Below, in pieces: positions 1-10,492 of a DNA stretch of 36,057 nt. The position numbers and the translations under genes are program-made. The stretch lies in NCBI GenBank assembly GCA_903877095.1, contig CAIRCP010000058.1, positions 1 through 36,057 of the forward strand. Direction: 5' to 3'. Each line of letters opens with the position of its first letter. Position 1 is the stretch's first letter. Below the pieces are notes generated by a model. The model made no database searches, was not told the DNA's origin, and was given only the letters and a program-made list of their open reading frames with translations. The stretch comes from an uncultured Actinomycetes bacterium (GTDB taxonomy: Bacteria > Actinomycetota > Actinomycetes > Mycobacteriales > Mycobacteriaceae).

Positions 1-77
1 ACCTGCAGCTTGTTGGTTACCTGCCGTCTCGCGGCCATATCGATCTTGCCCTCCACGCTGGGCAAGCCTTCCGGGTA

Positions 78-136
78 ACGCGCTCAAAGTAGGTGAGGCA
101 CCGCTACCGGCTACGCGCTCAGAGTGGGTGAGGCAC
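78..136. repeat. Pair of imperfect 24-bp direct repeats
   Basis: Bases 78-101 and 113-136 are the same 24-bp sequence (ACGCGCTCAAAGTAGGTGAG followed by GCAC) with two substitutions, 35 bp apart. They lie downstream of the helicase gene, whose stop is at 238. No gene is apparent in 1-237, and I see no function for the repeat. Confidence 0.6.
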
Positions 137-149
137 GCCGGCCTCAAGA

Positions 150-166
150 TGTGGGGCGACCCCACA
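150..166. other. Small perfect dyad downstream of the helicase gene
   Basis: TGTGGGG (150-156) and CCCCACA (160-166) flank a 3-nt loop. The dyad lies about 70 bases past the helicase stop codon, where a terminator could sit. No T-tract follows on either strand, so termination is only a possibility. Confidence 0.35.
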
Positions 167-237
167 GTTCATAATTGGGCTTGTCGACGTTGTCTCGCGG
201 CTGTCGACCGTTTCGAGGGGTCGGTCGGCGGTCGCGG

Positions 238-2568
238 TCATCGTTCGCAGGATCCGAGTTCGTTCAACACCACCTGCAGGACCCGGACGGCGCCGGGCTT
301 GTCCAACGGCTCGTTGCCGTTTCCGCACTTCGGGGATTGCACGCAGGACGGGCAACCGTGCGGGCACTCGCAGGATCGGATCGCATCCAGCGTCGCGCCC
401 AGCCAGGTGCGGGCCAGGCGGAATCCGCGCTCGGCGAAGCCAGCCCCGCCGGGATGCCCGTCGTAGACGAACACCGTCGGCAATCCGTCCTCCCCGATTG
501 CGGTCGACAATCCGCCGATGTCGCCGCGGTCGCAACTGGCCACCAGGGGGAGAAGTCCGATTGCCGCATGTTCGGCTGCGTGCAGCGAACCCGGAATCTG
601 CGGCAGGTCAATCCCTTTGCTCTGCAACGCCTCCGGCGTGATCGTGTACATGACGGCGGTGGTCGGGAGCACTCGTTCGGGCATGTCGAGGTCGACGAAG
701 TCGATGACCTCTCCCGATGGGGCGCGCCGTAGATAGCCGATGACGCGGTGGGTGACCGAGACCGGGACCAGGCCCAGCGTCACGGCGTCGTATTCCACCC
801 GTTCGCCCGGGCCGGTCACCGTGATATCGGTCAGTTCCCGCGCGAACGTCGAGTACCCCGGGTCCTCGGCATGGACGAACGCGACGTGGTCGTCGAGGTC
901 AAGGGAGTCCACCAGGTAGCTCTCGCCCTGGTGCAGGTACACCGCGCCGGGATGCACAGTGGCCGGCGCCTGGCCTGCGCCGGTGCTCCCGAGCAGCCGG
1001 CCCGTGCCGGACTCGACGATCGCGATCTGGCCGCCCGCCGTGCCCCGGATGTCGACCTGTACGTGGGGATCCAGTCCGGCGGCCGGAAAGTAACGACCAC
1101 CGCGTAGACGCAGCAGGCCGTCCTCGGTGAGCTGCCGTGCCACCGACTCGGCCTTCCATGCTGTCAGCTCACCGTTGGTGAGCGGCAATTCCGTTGCTGC
1201 ACAGAGCAATTGCGGACCCATGACGTAGGGGTTCGCCGGATCGATGACGACCCGCTCCACCGGCTTGCCCAGCAGCGCCTCCGGATGATGCACCAGGTAG
1301 GTGTCCAGCGGATCGTCGCGGGCCACCAGTAACACCAGCGCGCCCTGGCCGCGGCGGCCGCACCGGCCGGCCTGCTGCCAGAAGGAAGCCACAGTCCCCG
1401 GGAACCCCGCCAGCACAACGGCGTCGAGTCCGGAGATGTCGATTCCCAACTCCAGCGCATTGGTCGCCGCCAGTCCCCGCAATTCGCCGTCTGCCAGCGC
1501 CCGCTCCAGGGCACGCCGATCCTCGGCGAGGTACCCGGCCCGATAGGAGGCCACCGTCTCGCGAAGCTGCGGGGCGATGTCCCCCAGCCGCGACCGTGCG
1601 CCCAGCGCGGTCAGTTCCGCGCTGCGGCGTGATCGGACGAAGGTCAGCGTGCGTGCGCCCTCGGCGACCAGGTCTGCCATCATCCGCGCGGCCTCGGCCG
1701 CCGCCGACTTGCGCACCGGCGCGCCGTTCTCACCCAGAAGGTCGAAACGAAGCTCCGGCTCCCACAGCGCAATGGTGCGCGATCCCTGCGGTGAGCCGTC
1801 GTCGGTGACCTCGGCGACCGGGCGGCCGATCAGTTCGGTGGCCGTCTGGCCGGGGGCCGCGGTGGTCGCGCTGGCGAAGATCACCGTCGGTCCAGGGTTT
1901 CCATCGCCGGAGTAGCGCTCGCACAGCCGCAGCAGCCGGCGCAGCACCATCGCCACATTCGACCCGAAAACCCCTCGGTAGTAGTGACATTCGTCGACGA
2001 CGACATAGCGCAACCCGCGCAGGAAGACCGCCCATCGCGCGTGGTTTCGTAACAACGAGAGGTGCACCATGTCGGGGTTGGAGAACAGCCACCGTGACCG
2101 CTCCCGGGCGAACCGGCGAACTTCGGATGCGGCGTCGCCGTCGTAGGCGGTGGGGGAGACGTCGTGCAGGCCCGGCACCGCCGCAGTCAGCGCGTAGGCG
2201 CTCCGCAGTTGGTCGTGCCCCAAAGCCTTTGTCGGTGACAGGTAGAGGGCCCGGGCCCGGGGATCTCGGGTCAGGGCATCCAAGATGGGCAGCTGGAAGG
2301 CCAGCGACTTACCCGATGCGGTACCGGTGCTGATGGCCACGTCGTGGCCGGCGTGGGCCAGGTCGGCCGCCTGCACCTGATGCGACCACGGGGTGGTGAT
2401 CCCCTGGCCGGCCAGCGCGGCGAGTACCTCCGGGTGCGCCCACGAGGGCCAATCGGCAGGGGTGGCTGCGCGGGCGGGCATCTCGGCGACGTGAAGCAAT
2501 GACGGCGTCTGCTCCGGCGGGACGGCAGCGCAAACGGCCGCCAGGAGGTCCCTGCCGAAACTGGCCAC
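238..2568 (-). CDS. Hrq1/MrfA-type DEXH helicase with C-terminal DUF1998 zinc domain
   Basis: Superfamily 2 ATP-dependent DNA helicase, about 776 residues, corresponding to Rv3649 by synteny and length. Motif I is TGTASGKS (81-88), motif II is DECH (192-195), motif III is SATT (233-236), motif V is TNALELGID (369-377) and motif VI is QQAGRCGRRG (398-407). The C-terminus carries a cysteine cluster (C733, C735, C739, C742, C748) typical of the DUF1998/MZB domain. Family members such as yeast Hrq1 and Bacillus MrfA act in DNA damage repair, and that role is inferred here. The open frame continues upstream to 3054, but that would run antisense through all of cspA. I choose the GTG at 2568 because GGGGAAG lies 8 nt upstream and the length then fits the family. 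It diverges from cspA. Confidence 0.88.
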   Translation of the reverse strand: MASFGRDLLAAVCAAVPPEQTPSLLHVAEMPARAATPADWPSWAHPEVLAALAGQGITTPWSHQVQAADLAHAGHDVAISTGTASGKSLAFQLPILDALTRDPRARALYLSPTKALGHDQLRSAYALTAAVPGLHDVSPTAYDGDAASEVRRFARERSRWLFSNPDMVHLSLLRNHARWAVFLRGLRYVVVDECHYYRGVFGSNVAMVLRRLLRLCERYSGDGNPGPTVIFASATTAAPGQTATELIGRPVAEVTDDGSPQGSRTIALWEPELRFDLLGENGAPVRKSAAAEAARMMADLVAEGARTLTFVRSRRSAELTALGARSRLGDIAPQLRETVASYRAGYLAEDRRALERALADGELRGLAATNALELGIDISGLDAVVLAGFPGTVASFWQQAGRCGRRGQGALVLLVARDDPLDTYLVHHPEALLGKPVERVVIDPANPYVMGPQLLCAATELPLTNGELTAWKAESVARQLTEDGLLRLRGGRYFPAAGLDPHVQVDIRGTAGGQIAIVESGTGRLLGSTGAGQAPATVHPGAVYLHQGESYLVDSLDLDDHVAFVHAEDPGYSTFARELTDITVTGPGERVEYDAVTLGLVPVSVTHRVIGYLRRAPSGEVIDFVDLDMPERVLPTTAVMYTITPEALQSKGIDLPQIPGSLHAAEHAAIGLLPLVASCDRGDIGGLSTAIGEDGLPTVFVYDGHPGGAGFAERGFRLARTWLGATLDAIRSCECPHGCPSCVQSPKCGNGNEPLDKPGAVRVLQVVLNELGSCER

Positions 2569-2691
2569 TGTGCGCGCTTCCCCGTTCAGTTCACAGGATT
2601 CATCAAGGAATTGTTCGGCGAAGCTGTCCTTACCGCGCCAAACGTGGTTGGATGAAGGAGGTCGTAGCTTCTGTGTTCGTGTCTCCACTAT

Positions 2692-2810
2692 CGCAGGATC
2701 TTTCGTTGCGGTCGCGGTTCCTGCGAGGGTCTGTAGGTCGGTTAGTTCCGGCGAAGCCACGAAGGTATGGCGGTCGAAACCGGCCCGGCCTACCGGAACA
2801 TCGGTAGACC
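2692..2810 (+). promoter_or_regulatory. Structured 5' leader of cspA
   Basis: The 273-bp gap between the divergent helicase start and cspA holds two potential RNA hairpins on the cspA strand. The first is CGCAGGA (2692-2698) with TCCTGCG (2719-2725). The second is a longer imperfect stem, GGTCT (2728-2732) and GTTCCGG (2745-2751) with CCGGAAC (2793-2799) and AGACC (2806-2810). Cold-shock genes commonly have long structured leaders that control translation by temperature. That role is inferred, and the transcription start is unknown. Confidence 0.45.
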
Positions 2811-2841
2811 GAACCCAGAAGAAGTAAGGAAAGTACGAAAA

Positions 2842-3045
2842 ATGGCACAGGGAACTGTGAAGTGGTTCAACGCGGAGAAGGGCTTCGGCTTCATCGCTCC
2901 TGAGGATGGATCCGCCGACGTGTTCGTCCACTACACGGAAATTCAGGGCAACGGATTCCGCACCCTGGAAGAGAACCAGCGGGTTGAGTTCGAGGTTGGG
3001 CAGAGCCCCAAGGGCCCGCAGGCCACCGGCGTTCGCGCTATCTGA
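2842..3045 (+). CDS. cspA: Cold shock protein CspA
   Basis: A 67-residue single cold-shock domain, the usual length for the family. RNP1 is KGFGFI (13-18) and RNP2 is VFVHY (27-31). The N-terminus [10 protein letters not shown] is typical of mycobacterial CspA. These proteins bind single-stranded nucleic acid and act as RNA chaperones. The ATG at 2842 follows an AGGA (2827-2830) at a rather long spacing. The gene is monocistronic by layout: a long structured leader precedes it and a strong hairpin follows at 3061-3104. It corresponds to Rv3648c. Confidence 0.97.
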   Translation: MAQGTVKWFNAEKGFGFIAPEDGSADVFVHYTEIQGNGFRTLEENQRVEFEVGQSPKGPQATGVRAI

Positions 3046-3060
3046 CCGACACATCTACGC

Positions 3061-3104
3061 AAGCACCCCCGCCAGCCCGTACTCCGGGCGCAGCGGGGGT
3101 GCTT
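3061..3104 (+). terminator. Hairpin terminator after cspA
   Basis: AAGCACCCCCGC (3061-3072) pairs perfectly with GCGGGGGTGCTT (3093-3104). A second inner stem, GCCCG (3075-3079) with CGGGC (3085-3089), sits inside the loop. It starts 16 bases after the cspA stop. No clear T-tract follows, as is common for mycobacterial terminators. Confidence 0.75.
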
Positions 3105-3161
3105 CGCATTTAGCGGGTGGCGGATCGTGGAACGGTTGGATCCCTGCCTTAGTGTCGAAGA

Positions 3162-3740
3162 GTGAGCCAGCTGTCCTTTTTCTCGGCTGAGTCGGTGCCG
3201 CCTGCGGTCGCCGACCTCACCGGGGTGCTCGCGGCGGCCGGCCAGGTGGCGATCGTCGGAGACGGGGCGCGATTGTCGATCGTGGTCGACGCGGTTTGGC
3301 GCGCCGCCGCGCTGGCCGACATGATCGTCGCGGCCGGCGTGCAAGCGGAGATCACCCGCACCGAGGAGGACACCCCACTGGTGCGCACCGCCGTGGACCC
3401 CCGACTGCGGGTCATCGCGCGGCAATGGACGCGCGGCGCGGTCAAAACCGTTCCACCGGCCTGGCTGCCCGGGCCGCGCGAATTGCGGGCATGGACGTTG
3501 GCTGCGGGCTCCCCGGAAGCCGACCGCTATCTGTTGGGTCTGGATCCGCACGCGCCGGACACTCACTCACCGCTGGCGTCGGCGCTGATGCGGATTGGGA
3601 TCGCGCCCACACTCATCGGAACTCGGGGTGCCCGCCCGGCGTTGCGTATCAGTGGTCGTCGGCGGCTGTCTCGCCTGGTAGAAACGGTCGGGGAGCCCCC
3701 TGACAGCGCTGAGGCATGGGCGGCCTGGCCCCGGGTCTGA
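3162..3740 (+). CDS. Conserved mycobacterial hypothetical protein (Rv3647c-like)
   Basis: A 192-residue protein between cspA and topA, the position of Rv3647c. I do not recognise a characterised domain. The first half is alternating hydrophobic and alanine-rich (residues 15-60), with a glycine-containing strand-like segment around residues 25-40. The second half is rich in Arg and Pro and ends in WAAWPRV. There is no signal peptide or obvious membrane segment, so a soluble protein is likely. The GTG at 3162 is the first start in the frame; no strong ribosome binding site is visible. The conserved neighbourhood with topA argues that it is a real gene, but no function can be assigned. Confidence 0.8.
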   Translation: MSQLSFFSAESVPPAVADLTGVLAAAGQVAIVGDGARLSIVVDAVWRAAALADMIVAAGVQAEITRTEEDTPLVRTAVDPRLRVIARQWTRGAVKTVPPAWLPGPRELRAWTLAAGSPEADRYLLGLDPHAPDTHSPLASALMRIGIAPTLIGTRGARPALRISGRRRLSRLVETVGEPPDSAEAWAAWPRV

Positions 3741-3862
3741 CTCACACCCGGTGCCGCCCCGGTTTGCGTAGTTCGCCACGAGGGTGCGAAATTGTCAGTG
3801 CCAGGGGGTAGCTGTGGTCAAGACGGAAATCGCGGCCGGACAGAATTGGAGTGTGAGCGCAG

Positions 3863-6685
<2,823 letters not shown>

Positions 6686-6708
6686 GCGCCCGGCTGGGTG
6701 GGCTGGAG

Positions 6709-8379
6709 TTAGGTCGCGACGTTGCGGGTGACCGGCAGCCCGGGCATCACGAGATTGATCGGACGGGCGAGTTGGGTGGGTGCCGTGCGACCGCGAAGCT
6801 CCACGATCTCCCCGACCTTCCAGCACAGTGCCTCGGCATCCAGCGCACCGCTGACGGAGATCGCCGAGGCCAGCACGTGCCCGGGCTCTGTCTTGGCCAA
6901 TTCGGTCAGCCGGGCGGCTTCGTTGACCGGATCGCCGATCACGGTGTACTCAAACCGCGCCAGCGCGCCGATGTGGCCGGCGATCGCGCGGCCCGCGGAC
7001 ACGCCGATGCCGAAATCCGTCTGATCGAGAACCGAGACGAGTTCGTCGTGTAATTCGCGGGCGGAGGCCAGGGCCGCACCGGAGGCGTCGGGGTGTTCGA
7101 TGGGCGCACCGAAGATGCACAGCGCGGCGTCGCCCTGGAACTTGTTGACGAATCCGCCGTGCTTGAGGACCGTGTCGACCACGACCCGGAAGAACTCGTT
7201 GAGCAGGCCGACGACTTCGGCCGGCGGGCGGGTGGCGGCGAGCTGGGTGGATCCGACCAGGTCGATGAAGAGCACGGCCACGTCGCGTTCCTCTCCGCCC
7301 AGTTCGGTGCCGCGTTCCAGAGCGCGGCGAGCGACGTCCTCGCCGACGTAGCGGCCGAACAGATCCCTCATGCGCTGACGCTCGCTGAGTTCACGCACCA
7401 TGTCGTTGAAGCCCGATTGCAGCAGGCCGAGTTCGGTGGCGTCGTAGATCTGCATGTGAGCGTTGTAGTTGCCGCGCTGCACCTCCCCGAGCGCCCAGCG
7501 GAGTTGGCGCAGCGGGTCGGCGATCGCCATCGCCGACAGCACATTGCCGGCCAGGCCGATGACCAGCGCCGCGATGGCCATCAACAGAATGGGTGTGAAA
7601 AGGTCGTCGGGCGAGCTGTCCAGCACGGTCAGCCGCAACTTGCTGGCCGAGATCGCCAGGATGATCATCAGTAGCGGAACGCCAGTGGAGAGCATCCAGG
7701 CCAGGACCAGGCGCAGCACCACGCCGGTCCGGTGGAAGTTCTCCGGGACGCCCTCGCGCAGCGCGGCCACCGCGACCGGCCGCAGCACCCGTTCGGACTG
7801 CAGATAGCCGATGATCGCGGTGGCGGTGGCGCCGGCGAGAGTGGCCATGGCCAGTTCGGGGGCGGCGTGGCGCGCGACCGGCCAGCTGGCACCGATGAAT
7901 ACGATCGCGCCGAGCACCCAGAGGACGATGCTGATCGCGGATCGGTAGGTGGGCATCCGCAATGCCCGCATCCTGGCCATTTCGCTGTCCGCCGGGTCGT
8001 CGTCGGTGAGCAGTGAGTCGCGTCGCTGCCAGCGGAACACCGGGACGAGAAGGTAGAAGCTGATCGCCGTGCCGATGGTGAACGCGACTGCCACATAGCT
8101 CAGGAAGATGGCCAAGTTCGTCGCGGGAAGGTCCTGCAGCTTGAGCCGCTCAGCCGGGGGAAGGCCGAACCGCAGAAATCCCAACCCGAGCAGGGCGCCG
8201 ATGATGTCCGCTTGGAGAATCCCCAGGGAGAACACCGGCCACGGGGTACGTACCAGCCAGCGGACGAATTCACTGATTCGTCCGCGCGTGCCTGGCGCGG
8301 TAACCACCAAACCACCGTAGCGGTCCCAAGCGGCCGGTCTACCGGCAACGTAGCCGCTCGGACCTGCTAAGTCGGTCAC
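6709..8379 (-). CDS. Membrane class III adenylate cyclase with HAMP domain (Rv3645-like)
   Basis: Makes cAMP from ATP. From the chosen start the protein has 556 residues: about six N-terminal transmembrane segments, a HAMP linker (around IADPLRQLRWALGEV), then a class III catalytic domain. Metal-binding aspartates are D373 in FIDLVGST and D417 in FQGDAAL. Adenine-selecting residues are K413 and D483. Transition-state residues are N486 and R490 in DPVNEAARL. All are present, so it should be active. Start choice is uncertain. GTG 8379 gives a length close to Rv3645 (549 aa). GTG 8307 gives 532 aa and has TACGGT 6 nt upstream, suiting a leaderless transcript. The long open frame upstream runs antisense through holB and is rejected. 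Confidence 0.92.
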   Translation of the reverse strand: MTDLAGPSGYVAGRPAAWDRYGGLVVTAPGTRGRISEFVRWLVRTPWPVFSLGILQADIIGALLGLGFLRFGLPPAERLKLQDLPATNLAIFLSYVAVAFTIGTAISFYLLVPVFRWQRRDSLLTDDDPADSEMARMRALRMPTYRSAISIVLWVLGAIVFIGASWPVARHAAPELAMATLAGATATAIIGYLQSERVLRPVAVAALREGVPENFHRTGVVLRLVLAWMLSTGVPLLMIILAISASKLRLTVLDSSPDDLFTPILLMAIAALVIGLAGNVLSAMAIADPLRQLRWALGEVQRGNYNAHMQIYDATELGLLQSGFNDMVRELSERQRMRDLFGRYVGEDVARRALERGTELGGEERDVAVLFIDLVGSTQLAATRPPAEVVGLLNEFFRVVVDTVLKHGGFVNKFQGDAALCIFGAPIEHPDASGAALASARELHDELVSVLDQTDFGIGVSAGRAIAGHIGALARFEYTVIGDPVNEAARLTELAKTEPGHVLASAISVSGALDAEALCWKVGEIVELRGRTAPTQLARPINLVMPGLPVTRNVAT

Positions 8380-8385
8380 TCGCAC

Positions 8386-8391
8386 TAGTGT
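8386..8391 (+). promoter_or_regulatory. Possible -10 element for a leaderless holB transcript
   Basis: TAGTGT fits the mycobacterial TANNNT -10 consensus and ends 9 nt before the holB ATG. Transcription would therefore begin at or very near the start codon. No Shine-Dalgarno sequence is seen, which agrees with this reading. It is a motif match only. Confidence 0.4.
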
Positions 8392-8400
8392 TGGCAGGCG

Positions 8401-9612
8401 ATGTCGGGAGTATTCGCACGGCTGGTGGGCCAGAGCGCGGTGGAGTCGGAGTTGGTGGCTGCCGCGTACGCGGCCCGGGGTGATTCCGCTCACGGTGCGG
8501 CTAACGGCGGGTCGATGACGCATGCCTGGCTGATCACCGGGCCGCCCGGATCGGGCCGTTCTGTGGCGGCGTTGTGCTTCGCCGCCGCCCTGCAGTGCAG
8601 TGCCGACGGCGCTCCGGGATGTGGACAGTGCCGGGCTTGCACCACCACGATGGCCGGCACCCACGCCGACGTGCGGCGCATCATTCCGGAGGGTCTGTCG
8701 ATCGGGGTGGGCGAGATGCGGGCCATCGTGGCGATGGCGTCCCGTCGGCCCAGCACCGGGCGCTGGCAGATCGTCGTCATCGAGGACGCCGACCGGCTGA
8801 CGGAGGGGGCGGCCAATGCCCTGCTCAAAGTTGTCGAGGAACCGCCGCCGGCGACGGTGTTCCTGCTGTGCGCACCTTCGGTGGACCCGGAGGACATCGC
8901 GATCACGCTGCGGTCCCGGTGCCGCCATGTGGCGTTGAGAACGCCGTCGGAAGAGGCGATCGCGCGGGTCCTGGTCGATCGCGACGGCCTCAGCCGGCAC
9001 GACGCTGAATGGGCTGCCTCGGTCAGTGGCGGACACGTCGGCCGGGCGCGCAGGCTGGCGACCGACCCGGAGGCGCGGGACCGACGTACCCGCGCGCTGG
9101 GGTTGGCCCGCGACGCGGCGACACCGTCGCGGGCCTACGCCGCGGTCGAGGAACTGGTTGCGGCCTCAGAGGATGAGGCGAAGGCCCTGACGGCGGGTCG
9201 CGACGAGACCGAGACCGAGGAACTGCGGATCGCCCTGGGGGCCGGGGGGACCGGCAGAGGAACGGCCGGTGCGCTGCGCGGGTCCGCCGGAGCGCTGAAA
9301 GATCTGGAGAAGCGGCAGAAGTCCCGCGCGACCCGGGCGTCACGAGATGCGCTGGATCGGGCACTAATCGACCTGGCCACCTATTTTCGCGACGCTCTGA
9401 TGGTCGCCAGCGGCGCCGGAGTAGTGCGGAGCCATCCCGACATGAGTGATCGTGTCGCGGCACTGGCGGCGCATGCGCCGCAGGATCGGCTGCTGCGCTG
9501 CATCGAGGCGGTGCTGGAGTGCCGCGAAGCGCTGGCGATGAACGTCAAGCCTAAATTCGCGGTCGACGCCATGGTCGCCACCATGGGACAGGCGTTGCGG
9601 GCCGGGGAGTAG
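8401..9612 (+). CDS. holB: DNA polymerase III clamp-loader subunit delta'
   Basis: 403 residues, AAA+ clamp-loader fold, corresponding to Rv3644c. The P-loop is GPPGSGRS (47-54), with Arg where active ATPases have Lys, as expected for the non-hydrolysing delta' subunit. A zinc site is formed by C66, C74, C77 and C80. The arginine-finger SRC motif is at 172-174 in TLRSRCRHV, and it acts in trans on the DnaX ATP site. The Walker B region is VVIEDADRL. There is an Arg/Ala/Gly-rich insert near residues 270-310 before the C-terminal collar domain. The ATG at 8401 is only 21 bases from the divergent cyclase start. tRNA-Thr follows on the same strand. Confidence 0.93.
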   Translation: MSGVFARLVGQSAVESELVAAAYAARGDSAHGAANGGSMTHAWLITGPPGSGRSVAALCFAAALQCSADGAPGCGQCRACTTTMAGTHADVRRIIPEGLSIGVGEMRAIVAMASRRPSTGRWQIVVIEDADRLTEGAANALLKVVEEPPPATVFLLCAPSVDPEDIAITLRSRCRHVALRTPSEEAIARVLVDRDGLSRHDAEWAASVSGGHVGRARRLATDPEARDRRTRALGLARDAATPSRAYAAVEELVAASEDEAKALTAGRDETETEELRIALGAGGTGRGTAGALRGSAGALKDLEKRQKSRATRASRDALDRALIDLATYFRDALMVASGAGVVRSHPDMSDRVAALAAHAPQDRLLRCIEAVLECREALAMNVKPKFAVDAMVATMGQALRAGE

Positions 9613-9670
9613 AGTCTTCTCTCGGCTGCGGCGAGATGCTCTTCGCGCAAGCGCTCATCGTCGAAGCCAC

Positions 9671-9746
9671 GCCGCCTTAGCTCAGTCGGTAGAGCGATTC
9701 ACTCGTAATGAATAGGTCAGGAGTTCGATTCTCCTAGGCGGCTCCA
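9671..9746 (+). tRNA. tRNA-Thr (anticodon CGT)
   Basis: A full cloverleaf can be folded. The acceptor arm is GCCGCCT (9671-9677) with AGGCGGC (9736-9742), and the D arm is GCTC/GAGC. The anticodon stem ATTCA/TGAAT encloses the loop CTCGTAA, giving anticodon CGT at 9704-9706. The T arm contains GTTCGATTC. The discriminator base is T9743 and CCA is genome-encoded at 9744-9746. It reads ACG codons, which are common in GC-rich genomes. The position after holB matches M. tuberculosis. Confidence 0.97.
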
Positions 9747-9761
9747 GCGTTGCAGGTCAGA

Positions 9762-9782
9762 GGGGGCGGGTTAACCGCCTCC
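9762..9782 (+). terminator. Hairpin downstream of tRNA-Thr
   Basis: GGGGGCGG (9762-9769) and CCGCCTCC (9775-9782) form an 8-bp stem, with one G-T pair, around the loop GTTAA. It starts 16 bases after the tRNA CCA end and precedes the next operon. No T-tract is present. Confidence 0.5.
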
Positions 9783-9856
9783 GGTCGAGGGGTTCGTGAT
9801 TCGGCTGAGGGCCGTCAGTGGCGTCGGTTGAGGTGAGGCCATCTCTCCGTTAGGGG

Positions 9857-9862
9857 TATGGT
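9857..9862 (+). promoter_or_regulatory. Possible -10 element for the ATP-grasp cluster
   Basis: TATGGT matches TANNNT and lies 33 nt before the GTG start at 9896. It would give a short leader containing the GGGG ribosome-binding sequence. No convincing -35 is seen at the normal spacing. Confidence 0.3.
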
Positions 9863-9895
9863 CGACCGAACCAATCCAGGCCCGGGGTGTAAGAC

Positions 9896-10492
9896 GTGGA
9901 GAACGAGCCAGACAACGATGCGGTGCGTCCACCGCATCCGGACAATGCCGATGTCGCGTTCAGTTCCGCGGCGCAGCCTGCCCGCGGGACCATCCGCTCA
10001 CAGGAGCCGGGAGTCACCCGGCCGCGCCCTCCCACCTTGGCCGAGGCGCGGGCACGGGACAAGGCGCGTAAGGCACGCGAAGAGGCCGATCGGTTCGCCG
10101 CGGAGCAGGCCGCCACCGCAGAGCGCCGACGCCGCCAGAACCGCAAGACCCTCATGGGGGCGGTGGCGGTGGTCGGTGTCGTGGGGGTGGTTGCGATGGG
10201 CTATCAGATGTCCAAGCGCGACCCGGACGTCACCGCCAGCTGTGTGGACGAGAACAACGTGGTGGTGCCGGATGACTACTGCGGGAGGGGGACCCCGGGG
10301 ATGGGGGGCATCTTCATCTGGGCGGGCATGCCCTACCGCTACTACTACGGGGGTTCGACCGGCGGTGTGGGCACCCGTGCCACCGGGGGGACCCTGACCC
10401 AGCCGAGCCGCACCACGGCCAGGACGAAGTCCGGTTCCTCGATCACCCGGGGCGGCTTCGGGTCGTCGAGCGGCGGCAGTGTGGGCGGCTGA
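9896..10492 (+). CDS. YgiB/DUF1190-like single-pass membrane protein
   Basis: 198 residues. The first 75 are hydrophilic and charged, with a likely coiled coil (EARARDKARKAREEADRF). One transmembrane helix follows (TLMGAVAVVGVVGVVAMGY, about 85-103), then an extracytoplasmic part with two cysteines (CVDENNVVVPDDYC) and a Gly/Tyr-rich stretch. The C-terminus reads SITRGGFGSSSGG. From memory, E. coli YgiB (DUF1190) ends with a closely similar TVTRGGFGES and is also encoded directly before an ATP-grasp ligase (YgiC). I infer the same functional pair, although overall similarity is low and the N-terminus differs: YgiB is a lipoprotein, this is a signal-anchor protein. The GTG start is preceded by GGGG, and its stop abuts the next ATG. 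Confidence 0.75.
   Translation: MENEPDNDAVRPPHPDNADVAFSSAAQPARGTIRSQEPGVTRPRPPTLAEARARDKARKAREEADRFAAEQAATAERRRRQNRKTLMGAVAVVGVVGVVAMGYQMSKRDPDVTASCVDENNVVVPDDYCGRGTPGMGGIFIWAGMPYRYYYGGSTGGVGTRATGGTLTQPSRTTARTKSGSSITRGGFGSSSGGSVGG

Noticed and set aside
2569..3054. Upstream extension of the helicase frame to 938 aa
   Set aside because: It runs antisense through cspA and its leader, and the GTG at 2568 with a good ribosome site gives the family length.
6686..6708. Bidirectional terminator between topA and the cyclase gene
   Set aside because: Only 23 bases and no convincing inverted repeat.
8380..9036. Upstream extension of the cyclase frame to 775 aa
   Set aside because: It is antisense to holB, Arg/His/Pro-rich and without domain features.
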